64,000 nucleotides of DNA, taken from contig OZ026518.1 of assembly GCA_964019695.1 (NCBI GenBank), forward strand, positions 112,090,336-112,154,335, given 5' to 3'. Each line of letters starts with the position of its first letter. Position 1 is the stretch's first letter. Shown piece after piece: positions 22,206 through 32,090 of the stretch. The notes beneath the pieces are model-generated. The model saw only the letters and a program-made list of their open reading frames with translations, was not told the origin of the DNA and ran no database searches. The position numbers were made by a program, and so were the translations under genes. This DNA comes from Loripinus fragilis. Its lineage: Eukaryota > Mollusca > Bivalvia > Lucinida > Lucinidae.

Positions 22206-22308
22206 TCCATCTCCAGCACCAGTAACATCCTCCATGGGCGTCAGTGATAGTAGATAGAGAAGACACGATCACGGATATAAACACTGAGCTTATGATGTTT
22301 AACTTCAT
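22206..22308 (-). CDS. Signal-peptide exon 1 of the secreted modular protein
   Basis: Starts at the ATG at 22308-22306 and runs 34 codons plus one base to the donor TGGA|GTAAGTATAG. The peptide is MKLNIISSVFISVIVSSLST followed by ITDAHGGCYWCWRW. The first part is a positively charged start plus a hydrophobic core with small residues near position 20 to 24, a good secretory signal, and the rest is a short Cys/Trp-rich mature N-terminus. An in-frame upstream ATG gives a longer start that would spoil the signal, so I prefer this one. The exon ends in phase 1, matching all module exons. A TATAATTAAA-like stretch lies about 80 bp upstream on this strand, and the CAG/GTA microsatellite is about 130 bp upstream. 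Spliced with the four modules it predicts about 350 residues before the repeat array. Confidence 0.72.
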
Positions 22309-22440
22309 GACTGTGCCTGAAAGACACATCATCAATGAGGAACAATGTAACTCCCTGACACTTTGCACAATCATAAAACAAAATCATTTAATTATACTAG
22401 TAATAATAGTAACAACTATGAGAGTAGAAAGTTAGTAGAA

Positions 22441-22467
22441 ACAGCAGCAACAGTAACAACAACAACT

Positions 22468-22550
<83 letters not shown>

Positions 22551-22565
22551 TTGTAGTAGTAGTCT
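22441..22565. repeat. Compound (CAA/CAG)n-(GTA)n microsatellite
   Basis: Runs of CAG (about 22,468-22,495) pass into about 20 GTA units. It sits just upstream of the signal-peptide exon, within what would be the proximal promoter or 5' UTR. Long open frames through it are artefacts of the repeat. Confidence 0.95.
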
Positions 22566-22654
22566 CTTCAGAGCACTCGCTGCTTATTTTAAGTATATTG
22601 CGCGTCTGAGACATCCGCAAACTTAAAGATTACTAGTAGTCTTCTTTTATCCCT

Positions 22655-23194
22655 TCAAACAGTTGTTTTGTTCGATTGATATTTACAAGATGCATGCATT
22701 TTAGTTGGCATGTCCTTTTCATCAAATTTGAGATATGCTGTATCTTTTCGATAGAAACATCGCGACATAATAAAGTCCTCTCCCTGATCGCTTGCATTCA
22801 TACAATTCACTGTAAATTCCGAAATGCTCTCGAGGGTGCTCTCATTTTCGAAGTTTCGCGGAATGGCGAGATCACTAAATTTAGAAATGCTCTCGAGGGT
22901 CTCATTTTCGAAGTTTCGCGGAATGGCGAGATCACTTAATTCAGAAATGCTCTCGAGAGTTTCATTTTCGAAGTTTCGCGGAATGGCGAGATCACTAAAT
23001 TTAGAAATGCTCTCGAGGGTTTCATTTTCGAAGTTTCGCGAAATGGCGAGATCACCAGATCGTCGTTTACCGGAAATGGCAAAATCACTAGATCGTCGTT
23101 TACCGGAAATGACGAAATCGCTAGATCGTCGTTTACCGGAAATGGCGAAATCACTAGATTGTCGTATACCGATCAAATCATGCTCCCGTCGCAT
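22655..23194 (-). CDS. 179-codon repeat-protein reading frame over a two-part minisatellite (doubtful gene)
   Basis: The minus-strand frame begins with four 11-residue repeats of the form SSDFAISGKRR (33-bp units at 23057, 23090, 23123 and 23156). Four 20-residue repeats of the form NFENETLESISKFSDLAIPR follow (60-bp units at 22884, 22944 and 23004, and a 63-bp unit at 22821). The frame then has a 50-residue non-repeated C-terminus containing FIMSRCFYRKDTAYLKFDEK. All unit lengths are multiples of three, so the opposite strand is open too (146 codons), which weakens the coding argument. No signal peptide, splice context or known domain is visible. It lies about 350 bp upstream of the signal-peptide exon on the same strand. 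Confidence 0.3.
   Translation of the reverse strand: MRREHDLIGIRQSSDFAISGKRRSSDFVISGKRRSSDFAISGKRRSGDLAISRNFENETLESISKFSDLAIPRNFENETLESISELSDLAIPRNFENETLESISKFSDLAIPRNFENESTLESISEFTVNCMNASDQGEDFIMSRCFYRKDTAYLKFDEKDMPTKMHASCKYQSNKTTV
22815..23178. repeat. Minisatellite: 60-bp units followed by 33-bp units
   Basis: Four units carry GAAATGCTCTCGAGGGT, TTTCGAAGTTTCGCGGAATGG and CGAGATCACTAAAT. Four shorter units carry AGATCGTCGTTTACCGGAAA and TGGCGAAATCACT. The two unit types share the GAAATGGCGA(G/A)ATCACTA core, so one probably arose from the other. Confidence 0.95.
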
Positions 23195-23280
23195 TTTTTT
23201 TACATCGCCAATATGTTTTTTAACGTTATTCGCGAAAATGAAATTCTCGCCATTTATATTATAATTAAAACATATAAGCC

Positions 23281-23461
23281 TAGTGTCCTTTTATGGGACA
23301 TTGGCAAACAGTGGAAAACCAGGTTCTCCACTGTTTGCTTATAAAAGTTTCTTTTAAAATTTGAACGAAAATGAACAATACCACCCAACAACCCTTTAAA
23401 CGGAAATGGACTGGTCCAATTGATAACAGTGAGAAATTCCATTCGGCATAAATGGGTTAAC
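23281..23461. repeat. Dispersed repeat R4 with a short hairpin
   Basis: Contains GCAAACAGTGGAAAACC and its inverse CCACTGTTTGC 10 bp later (23307-23340), then CAACAACCCTTTAAACGG and the R4 end CCATTCGGCATAAATGGGTTAAC. Confidence 0.75.
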
Positions 23462-23677
23462 ATTATAAATGAGCCAGCATATGCTATTTGGGTACTTACA
23501 GTGCTGGCGATTTATACATGCTCTGATGAGCCTGCACAGTTATGTCAGAACCCACATGCAGACAAGCATTATGCGAGAAGAGGAAAGCTCATACAAAACA
23601 CTCGACATCTAGCCCTACATTGTGGCTTCGTATTCACGTGCGTTGTTAGCATTATCTCCTCATTTATTGAAAGGCGA

Positions 23678-23679
<2 letters not shown>

Positions 23680-23721
<42 letters not shown>
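23680..23721. repeat. (ATT)n microsatellite
   Basis: About 13 uninterrupted ATT units. Confidence 0.95.
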
Positions 23722-23724
<3 letters not shown>

Positions 23725-23778
23725 CATATTATATTTCGACAGTAAACAAAAAAGGATTGAAAAGCGTCAAACAGTTGT

Positions 23779-24078
23779 CGTGGAGCGCTCCAGTTGGCTC
23801 ATTTGGTAAATCGTTGGCTGGGGAATTGTAGGTTGCCAAGTTCGAGACTCACCGGAGTCACTGGCTTTTTTGCTTGAGAAAAACATTTTATCCGCTGCTT
23901 AGTACTGGACTGATTCAACCTAGGGAGAAGGGTTGATGATTCGAGACTCATTGAAGGCAGTGAGTTGTGTCCTAGTGCAAGACACTTTATCCTCTGCCTA
24001 CTACTGGTTCAACCAAGAAAGCAGAAATTCGTCCTGGCACGACTGACAAAGCATCAGCACCAACAAGATAATACATAA
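23779..24078 (+). mobile_element. tRNA-derived SINE
   Basis: The head has an A-box-like TTGGCTCATTTGGTAAATCG and a B-box-like AGTTCGAGACTC (about 23,850). The body has TGCAAGACACTTTATCC, TACTACTGGTTCAACC and GCATCAGCACCAACAAGATA, and the end is A-rich. The degenerate boxes suggest an old copy. The body shares TAGTACTGG..TTCAAC with the SINE at 37864-38031. Confidence 0.65.
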
Positions 24079-24261
24079 ATAAAACATCTTATGTTATTTT
24101 GGTACTTGGTATCTGGGCGTCCTCCTTTTATTCTTTGAAGTTCACGAAAGCAACGTTGAGACTCTGATTATAAACATCGTATTCTGTAGTGACTGATCTT
24201 GTCCATACTATTTTCTTATGTTTCAGTCAATTAAAAAGCCAAGTATGAAACGGCTAAGGAG

Positions 24262-24381
24262 CAATTTATTATGCCCCTATATGGGCATTGGAAAAACCCC
24301 GAGGTATAACGCGGCGTCTGATTAGGATCTCTACTGTTTGCTTACAGTATGTTTTATTTTTTATAAAATTGAAAAAAGATG

Positions 24382-24445
<64 letters not shown>

Positions 24446-24480
24446 CAAAACAGAAATGAACTGGTCTAATAAATATTTAT
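24262..24480. repeat. R4-like fragment interrupted by (CA)n
   Basis: Has TACTGTTTGCTTACAG and AAAACAGAAATGAACTGGTC in R4 order, split by a 58-bp (CA)n run at about 24,386-24,443. Confidence 0.6.
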
Positions 24481-25724
24481 GTGCGAGTTCTATGACCAAA
24501 AAATAAAACACAAAACAGAACAAACGAAGAAAGTTGATTTTACCTGTTCTTCCTGAAGAAACCTTTGCCTTAATGATTCTAAAATACTTATACAGTTTAT
24601 TTTGAAGGTGAAAAAGTGGGAATCTTACTTTCTATCTAGGTCGATTTGATTCGTCTAAGTTAAAAAAAAGCTCGTGGTTGTGATGTAATCTTAACCATTT
24701 AAAGTAAATGGTTGTTTGCTCTAAGGAGTATGACATCTTCACACTAATATAATGTATCATAAGCAGAGAAACAAAATAAAACGATATCTGAAATAATTGC
24801 CTTGCTGCTTCTCTAGGAATGTCCTCCTTCTTCACTCTGTCTTTTAAAATTTATGTAAGCTTCCTAGGTAGCATAACGGACTGATTGAAATGCGTGCACC
24901 TCTTATCTTAAGTATCAGACAAAAAAGACAAATAAAGAAATCGCAAATCAAACCAAGGATTGGACCAGTAGAGTAGGCCGCTGTGTCGAAAATGGGGCTC
25001 CCGCTTTCCTTTTCGGGTAAAAGTGATTCATATCGATTTTCAATTAGAGAATTATATGCCATTTAAGGAGAAAGATGTTTCCATTTTGTCTTGCAGTATT
25101 AACGTTACAGTGACGTCACAAAGTGACGTACCGTCTTTTCAAATGAATCAAACAACTTATATCTGCTAGTGCTATATTAACCTGAAATAATCGCATTATT
25201 GTGTTGTTCATTGCGTTTATAGTAGGACCAAAATGAATGTGAACAATGTAAGAAAGACAATAGCTGCGTGTTTGTTGTGACACTATTTTTTCAATAAAAA
25301 TCTTTCCACAATTTAATCTGTGAGCTTCAGAGATTCAAACCATGTTGCTGCATTTTGGTGAGCCGTGTTTATGATTAAACCTTTAACCCCTGAAAATGGA
25401 CTTAAAAAACGATTCAGTAACTGACAAAAGAGTTGAAACTATTGTTACCATGAAATATTTTTATAGCCTTGTAATAGAAGATTGCAATTGCGACAGGTGA
25501 TACATTGTTATTTTTTTCAAAATATAATTGTCAACAGTGAAAGTTAAGTGTATTTAGAATACAAGAAAATCCGTGTATGCAAGATCTATACAGCATCAGG
25601 TACATTTGGGTATTTGGCTACGTCTGTTCTGATAAGTACTTGGTTGATATAATGCTTGCAATCTTTTAAAAAAAATGAGTTAGAAATTTTAGATTATAAC
25701 AAAATGCAGTCAAGACCTAAAATA
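24481..25724. other. Intergenic sequence with one CRE-type palindrome
   Basis: A TGACGTCA palindrome lies at 25111-25118 and is followed within 10 bp by another TGACGT. No exon was seen. Confidence 0.4.
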
Positions 25725-25800
25725 TTCTGTGTCTCTTCCTCATGTTATCATTGGTTGGTCTGCAGTCTGTCATTGTGACATTTCCTAGTCATATTCACTT
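25725..25800 (+). repeat. R1 3'-end fragment
   Basis: Carries TGTGTCTCTTCCTCATG, TTGGTTGGTCTGCAGTC and ATTTCCTAGTCATATTCACTT, the last third of R1. Confidence 0.7.
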
Positions 25801-25949
25801 TTTAGCACGCATAGTTTTTTCAAGCATGATAAAATAATTCTACTGGCGAAAAGGGAGCCAGAACTTGCAGGAAACACATTTAAACTAAAATAATGGCAGT
25901 GTGCTGTAACATATGTTATGGACTTACCTTACATATGCATTTGAATAAA

Positions 25950-26262
25950 GGGTATATGACTTGAATTAAGGGTGAGGTTGGCGCCGTTAAACCGGTTTAA
26001 GCCCTCCAGTAAAATATTTTACTGACCGTTCCAAGGCGGTACTTCTTTAGTGAATCTTTTGTGTTGTTTTCTGTCTTGTGTTTGCTATGCCTTTGTGAGT
26101 GTCTGTTTATATGTGCCTTGTGGTCACCTGCTGGGAAAGGGCTGACCTCTTGGCTCTTGTATGTGGTGTCCAACTGTGAGTTTGTCACTTTCCCATTGGT
26201 ATCTTGGGTCAGGTGTGGTACTTGATTGTATCGATTCCTGATCTTTGCACCCTTACTTACTT
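25950..26262 (+). repeat. Dispersed repeat R2
   Basis: Begins within AATTAAGGGTGAGGTTGGCG and runs through all R2 landmarks to TTTGCACCCTTACTTACTTT. It is missing the first 60 bp of the family. Confidence 0.88.
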
Positions 26263-26645
26263 TGTAAAACAGTAATCATCAAATTTGACCAATCTGTTAC
26301 TCATACGCTCTTGCTAAAAGAACTTTATTAGTTTAAAGGTTTGCTCTTCTTTGTGTAAAATCAACAGAAAGCCCCTGCTCTGGAAGACACCCGGCACCAT
26401 CCTCTCTGCCCTGCCACCAGATATAGATGCAGGAAATGTTGCTTTGCTATTTTACTTTTAATTATTAATTGATGTACAGTATTTTCAGTCCAATATTTGA
26501 ATCATGATGTAAATATCATATAAAATGCCATGAACTATTGATAGAAAATGCAAATTTCCATATCAAAGTAACAGAACTAGACACATTTACAAAATTCTTA
26601 GATTATTGTTTATTTAGAATAATTTGTGTATAACTGAAGTTATCT
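26263..26645. other. Intergenic sequence, nothing recognised
   Basis: No exon or repeat family identified. Confidence 0.5.
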
Positions 26646-26825
26646 ACAATGTGTGGAGAGTAGACTGCGTGTAGTCAGGCTAAGGTAAAATTTGAGTCTA
26701 CTCTCCACAATTTTATTATTTTATCCATTTATTCAAAGTATCATTTTGTTATCTACAGGATAACAAAATAGACCAGTCCCGACATATATGGAAATTGTTG
26801 ACTGGGACGTAAGGAATCAAAGTGT
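26646..26825. repeat. Hairpin and SINE-tail remnant
   Basis: TGTGGAGAGTAGACT near 26,650 pairs with AGTCTACTCTCCACA near 26,695. TTTTGTTATC pairs with GATAACAAAA around 26,755. GTTGACTGGGACGTAAGGAAT (about 26,799) matches the SINE tail type seen at 37,868. Confidence 0.6.
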
Positions 26826-26940
26826 CATGTCTTATTACCACTGCCAATAAACAGGCAGGAATAACTCTATGTAGAAAGTAGTAGCAGAACAAAGCGAGTT
26901 ATTTGTCTTTCTAGAATAAGTAATTTTCAGCATTCAGAAT

Positions 26941-27178
26941 AAGTAAGGGTGCAAAGATCAGGAATCGATACAATCAAGTACCGCACCTGACCCAGGATAC
27001 CAATGGGAAAGTGACAGACTCACAGTAGACACCACAAACGAGAGCCTAGAGGTCAGCCCTATCCCAGCAGGTGACCACAAAGCACATATAAACAGACGCA
27101 CACAAAGACATTGCAAACACAAGACAGAACAAAAACATAAAAGATCCACAAAAGAAGTATCGCCTTGGAACCACTCAC
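26941..27178 (-). repeat. Dispersed repeat R2, minus orientation
   Basis: Starts AAGTAAGGGTGCAAAGATCAG and runs in reverse order through GATACCAATGGGAAAGTGAC, ACCACAAACGAGAGCC, CAGCAGGTGACCACAAAG to AAGAAGTATCGCCTTGGAAC. Confidence 0.88.
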
Positions 27179-27184
27179 TTGGCC

Positions 27185-28275
27185 ATTCACCAGTGCGTTT
27201 CTCTGCAGCAGTGATGGCTAAGAGTATCAAACATTGCATAGTTGTCCTCAACATACTCTGGGCAAACAATGTGACAAGGTGCATGCGCGGATCCAGAAAG
27301 TTTTGTCAGAGGGGGTCCAACTTTGACAACGTTTTTTTTCTTTTTTTTTTTAGCTTGATGAGGGGAGGAAGGTTTAAAATACCATTATTAGCGGGCCATT
27401 ATCGGCCCGCCAGCGAAACGCCATATTGCTGGCGTGCCGATGATGGCCCTACATTAAATGCTGGCTTGGGAGTTTTGTGTTTTTAAGCGATCCGGACCAG
27501 TATTGCTAAGAAACCCTATATCTTTGTGATTTTCCAGGGGGGGGTCCGGACCCCCTGCCCCCCTCTGGATCCGCACAGGAGGTGACATACTTCACAAGTT
27601 CCAGTGACATGTCTACCGTCATTCAGCAGTGTGTTTCTGTGATAGCTAAGAGGGTAAAATCTTGCGTAGTACTTTTCGTCGACACATTCCTTGAGCATGC
27701 GTTGAGACTTGGTGACCTTGACCTACTTTACAAGCTCCAGTAATTGATGACCGTCCATCCTTCAACAGTTTGTGTTTGTTTCTATGAACAGTGATAGCTA
27801 AGAGTGTCGAACCTTCCATATTCATCGACATACTCTTTGAGAACGCAATGTAATCCAGTGACTTGACTTATTGTTCAGACTCCAGTGACTGCTGTCCGCT
27901 CTTCAACAGGGTGTTCCTCTGCAACTGTGATGAATGTGAGTTTCAAACATTGTATAGTTATTTTTCTTTACATACAGGCACTATGAATTGGTGACATACT
28001 TGTCACGCTCCGGTGACTCCGTCAACAATTTACATTAAAGTGTGTACATAGCTGCGATTGTCAAATCTTGCAGCGACATGTATATCCTCTGCATTTTCCG
28101 AAAACGCATTGTGACCTTGACCTGACCTACTTTATATGCGCCAGTTACTTTTACATAAAACTGTGTCACATCCGACAAGAAATTACATTATAGTGAGTTT
28201 CTTTGCGAGTCTCAAACCTTCCAGAGTACATGTAATTGTCATTGGCGTATTTTTAGCACGCATTGTGACCTGGTG
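27185..28275 (+). repeat. Degenerate tandem array, unit about 126-150 bp, split by an R5 element
   Basis: The related phrases CTCCAGTGAC/TTCCAGTGAC recur near 27,600, 27,733, 27,882, 28,008 and 28,138. AGTGATAGCTAAGAG.GT and GCATTGTGACCTGGTGACC recur between them. The unit before 27,284 continues after 27,575, showing that the R5 element was inserted into the array. No open frame crosses the units. Confidence 0.7.
27284..27575. mobile_element. MITE-like element, family R5
   Basis: Ends TGCGCGGATCCAGA and TCTGGATCCGCA form terminal inverted repeats. The inside has G/C-rich palindromes (GGGGGTCCGGACCCCC near 27,540 and GGGCCATTATCGGCCC near 27,394). It is inserted in the 140-bp array. Confidence 0.85.
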
Positions 28276-28517
28276 ACCTTATCCTTCGTTTTTGCTCATG
28301 TCAAAATCTGATTTTCCCCGCGACAGTTTTGTCACCCATTGCCAGCGGTTCATAAGCTGTCGGTAGTGTTGGGTTGCCTGGACAACAGTCATATATGAGA
28401 TGTTTGTCTCCTGCCCGTCCAAAGACACAACGAGCGAGTACTTTTTGAGACAAGTCCTCTTACAGTATTTTTCGTGTGGTGTTTTTTTTTAATTGCATGA
28501 TTTTTGTTCATGGACTT
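28276..28517. other. Intergenic sequence, nothing recognised
   Basis: Short spacer between the degenerate array and the R7 repeat. Confidence 0.5.
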
Positions 28518-28842
28518 AAGCCCAGGGGGTACTCTCAATTTTTCTTGCAACATAGGCTCGGCACCACCATATACTGTTTAAATCTAAAGAATATCTGGCA
28601 TCCCAAAAATATAGCATTCCCCCAAGACTATTCCCACTCCGTACATTGACATTATAAAGATCATAAAAAGAAATAGACCAACAATAGTCCAGTATAGTGG
28701 TGACCCCTAAACAAATAATTACAAAAAGTCGTAATGTCCAAGAAATATCAATTTCTGAAAGCCCAAACACATATCTAGATTCAAAATGAAAAAAAATCGG
28801 CCAAGCCTCTGTATACACTGAACCGAAGTTCTAAGTAGCCAC
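28518..28842. repeat. Dispersed repeat R7
   Basis: Starts AAGCCCAGGGGGTACTCTCA and is rich in CCCAAAAATAT-type phrases. It ends GCCAAGCCTCTGTATACACTG. A second copy is at 50723-51045. Its last 34 bp (28808-28842) recur inverted near 31,405-31,440. Confidence 0.75.
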
Positions 28843-28868
28843 TTTCCAATTCCTTTTTTTCTGACTAA

Positions 28869-30431
28869 TGCCCCAGTCACACACACTCACACTTACGGAC
28901 CCTGCGGATGGTACGTAAAACCCGTCCGCAACTATCCTTTCATTTCGTAACGATACGTATTACATCCGCAGAGTACGTAACAGTTCGTATCTTATCCGCA
29001 ACTTACCGCAAGGCCATTTCCATCCGCGCCCAAATTTTGAAAAATATCAAAAAAGTTCTGCGGATGAAAACAACGCAATGATGCGTAACGCTATGCAAGA
29101 ATACGTAATTATTCGTATCCGTATCTCATTCGCATCTAAACGTATCAAAGCCTATCGTTCCGCAGTCGACCCAAAGTTGCGGTCTGGTACGGTTTCATTC
29201 GGGTCGTTACCTTTAGTAACGCTTAGTTACTTATCGCATTCGGCGTATTTTAACATATACACGCAGATCGTTGCGGATAGTTGCGAATGGCTGATTTCAT
29301 ACGCGGATAAATACGTATTGCTACGACCCCTTAGGTGGATAATGAAGCCCCTTGCTACAGCGCCTCTGGAACAGGAGAGCGAATCTTCAACTATCGTCCT
29401 ACTCGTGCCAGACGATGTGTTGAGAATGCCTTTGGCATACTGGTCATAGGGGCTAAAAGAATATCGGGAGAAAATGTATAACTCAACATAACTCACCATT
29501 ACCGAGGTCGTACCAAGCTGCTAGGCAACTTCTGAAGACCCATTTGGAATGTATGTTGTTCTAAGATTTAAAACATGGATATTTTTACATGAGTGTTCAT
29601 GTATTATTGCATTTATTAAATGAGATGAGGAAAATTGATAATATGTGAGGCTCTGCCATGGATGTTATCATTTATCATTAGCAAATGGAATATAATTCAA
29701 TAATTTGTAATCGCAAATGCAATATTCTCTTTATCATGTGACATATTTGCATTTACACGTATAGATAAAAGTTTGATACTGTCAAGAATCTTACATAATA
29801 TTGCTTAAAATCGTAGACATATAGCAGCGTATGTGTAACTTATTTGTTTATTATTTAATCTACAAATGGATTATCATAATTATTATTTGCAAGGCCTCTT
29901 CTCAGATTATGTGACATATGCGTGTTCAGTATCCGCTGTCTCTATAGCTGACTGTGTATGAGGCGTACGAACTGGCTAGATCCTGTTGAGATGTTTGAGT
30001 TTGAGAGTGTGCCTTCTAGACACAAGGCTTCTTATTTGCTGCTTCTTCTTTCCAGGCATACTGTTTAAAAAACGAATGAATAACGAACGATAGAGTGCAA
30101 AGTCTGCGGTTGCATCCACTAAGCATACGCAACAGTCCGCATCTAAAGGTATCTATTCGCATTTACTCGTATCTAAAGGTAAGGGAATGTAATGAAAGGG
30201 ATGTAGTCCGTATCTATTGGTATCTGTCCGCATTGTGTCGGTTCAATGGAACGTATCAATCCGCTGACATTCGCATTTATCCGCAATGATTTGTTACTAC
30301 CCGCAACTATAGGTAACTGCGTCTTGCAAACGTATCAAGAAATTAGGCCCCGCCCTCTTTTTTCTGCGGACGACTGCGGTTTGATCCGAAACTCTCCGTA
30401 AGAGTCCGTAAGTGTGTGTGTGACTGGAGCA
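28869..30431. mobile_element. Non-autonomous PIF/Harbinger-like DNA element (1,563 bp) with dense subterminal repeats
   Basis: The left end TGCCCCAGTCACACACAC and the inverse of the right end (TGCTCCAGTCACACACAC) form terminal inverted repeats that continue to ACTTACGGAC. Both flanks are TAA (28866-28868 and 30432-30434), a 3-bp target duplication as made by PIF/Harbinger-type transposases. The outer 400 bp on each side are packed with short motifs of the type TCCGCA, CGTATC and GCGGAT in both directions, plausible transposase-binding sites. No transposase frame is present; the two longest open frames (29078-29449 and 29227-29499) fall in the repeats and match nothing. It is inserted next to an R7 copy. 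Confidence 0.8.
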
Positions 30432-30434
30432 TAA

Positions 30435-31825
30435 GCCCTAGTGATATTGAAATGAATTTTTGCCCAAGTATATGTATTGTAATGAACTAACGTTAAGCGG
30501 TGTTTTGGAAGAGTTTTCTATCACTTCACGATTTTTGGGTTCAAAAATGCAAAAATCAAATTTTTGAAGAAAATAAGCGTTTTGAGTGCAGTTTTTATCA
30601 TATTTAAGTACAGGTGATTGCAAACCTGCCTAGTCGAGTTGAAAAACATCAAATACTTGACATTTTGCTTATGACAGATTTTTTATGAATTTTTAAAAAA
30701 TGATAATTTTCTGAATTTTCCGAAATTTTCCGAAATTATCAGCTGTACTTACTAAAATCATTGTATGTGTTTTATTTTACGTTAATATGTTTGACAAAAC
30801 ACCATGCAACTTGATGAGCCCATTTTCTTATGACATTTTTTTCTAATTTGGTATCCACTTCCGCTTTTAACGTGAAACTTTAAAGGTCATTTAATTGGCA
30901 TTTGTTAAAGATTTCTTTTAATTTTTAAGCAGAACAGTGACGCGAATTCATAATAAAGAACCCCTGAAAATTGCACTACTGTGCCACAGATAATAAAGCG
31001 TACAGAGCAATGCAAAGTGAGTATGCAAACTGCATGGTTAAGCTAAAAATTCTTTGGTTAAGTTGTTGACCATGGCTGTCTTCATGTTAACGTAGAAGAG
31101 AAATGGAGTGTTCAATTGTCAAAAAAACTTTGATTCTTTTCATCTTTTATCACAGCTGTTATAAACATCTTCAAACTATTCAAAATATAAATAGATAACG
31201 TATCTGATGAATAGTTTATATCACACTAAAAAGTGTGACTTTTTGAAATGATGGAACCTTTACTCGGACCTCGTCTGTGTAAGATCTACCAGACATTTTG
31301 AAATGACATAATTTGCAGAGTCTCAACAAAGCTTTGGACGTTCTTATGGAATTTAAATTTTGTGAGAGCGATTTTTACTTTCTGAACAGGAGCAAAAATT
31401 GTATGGTGGCTACTTATAACTTCGGTTCAGTGTATATGAAATATCAGCGTACCATCCGCCGCCCACCCAACTAATTCAAGGTATGGTGGTTTAGAGATTT
31501 ATATCGTCATTTTTGCTCATTTCTTAGCTAATCTGAGCACCAAGTACTTAAAGATAGCTATGTCTGTCGTCAACATTTTGCTCTAAATGACTACTCCTAT
31601 TCCACTTGATTATTTTAACCAAACTTCGTAGGAATATTTTACAAAATAAGTAAAACAAAATCGATCCGTCAAAAACATGGTCGCCAGGGAGCGTGGCTTA
31701 TCGCAGTAACGAGCCCTTTGAAAAATCTTCTCTATAAAACCGGTGGTCAGAAATCAAAATAATTTCCTAGAAATTATCATTTGATGACCTATATAAAAAG
31801 CTAAAACTAATGTGATCCTCCAAAA
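30435..31825. other. Intergenic sequence with the inverted partner of R7's end
   Basis: A GTGGCTACTTATAACTTCGG sequence near 31,410 is the inverse of the R7 end at 28,842, so the TAA-flanked element sits inside a 2.6-kb inverted-repeat structure. The segments at about 31,665 and, further on, 32,228, 32,352 and 32,802 repeat ACATGG(C/T)CGCCAGGG.GCG.GGC loosely, a degenerate array. No exon was seen. Confidence 0.5.
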
Positions 31826-32090
31826 GCCTCGATAGCTCAGTTGGTAGAGCGTCCGCTTTCGGAGCGGGAGGTTGTGGGTTCGAATCGCGTGGCCGCACCA
31901 TACCAAAGGTGTAAAAATGGTACTAGCAGCTCCCTTGCTGACGCTCGCAGGTAAAGGGGTTGTGCTAGGAAGATAGAGTTAGGCAGGTAAGTATCTGTTA
32001 AAGATATATTGTTATGTCGCAGAATAGCTCATGAGCTAATGTTGTCTGTTACATTATAAGCGACGTTAAATAAGGCTTCTCTATCTTTAG
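31826..32090 (+). mobile_element. tRNA-derived SINE with an Arg(TCG)-like head
   Basis: The head 31826-31900 has an A box TAGCTCAGTTGG (31833-31844), an anticodon stem of five pairs with loop TTTCGGA (TCG at 31859-31861) and a B box GGTTCGAATCG (31877-31887). The acceptor arms GCCTCGA and GGCCGCA do not pair, so this is not a functional tRNA gene. The body continues with AAGGTGTAAAAATGGTACTAGC and ends in GCGACGTTAAATAAGGC, a SINE-type tail. Confidence 0.75.

Noticed and set aside
22363..22626. Open frames with long alanine, valine, tyrosine or cysteine runs on both strands
   Set aside because: They are translations of the CAG/GTA microsatellite and carry no other protein-like sequence.
23521..23560. 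Hammerhead ribozyme core (CTGATGAG)
   Set aside because: No matching GAAA strand or stem arrangement follows. The same holds for CTGATGA near 16,192 and 36,099.
24269..24523. Frames with Cys-Val and Thr-His runs
   Set aside because: Artefact of the (CA)n tract.
29078..29449. 123-codon frame inside the TAA-flanked element as a transposase
   Set aside because: It lies in the subterminal repeat field, overlaps an open frame on the other strand, and has no DDE-type or DNA-binding motif.
31826..31900. tRNA-Arg gene
   Set aside because: The acceptor stem does not pair and a SINE body follows directly.
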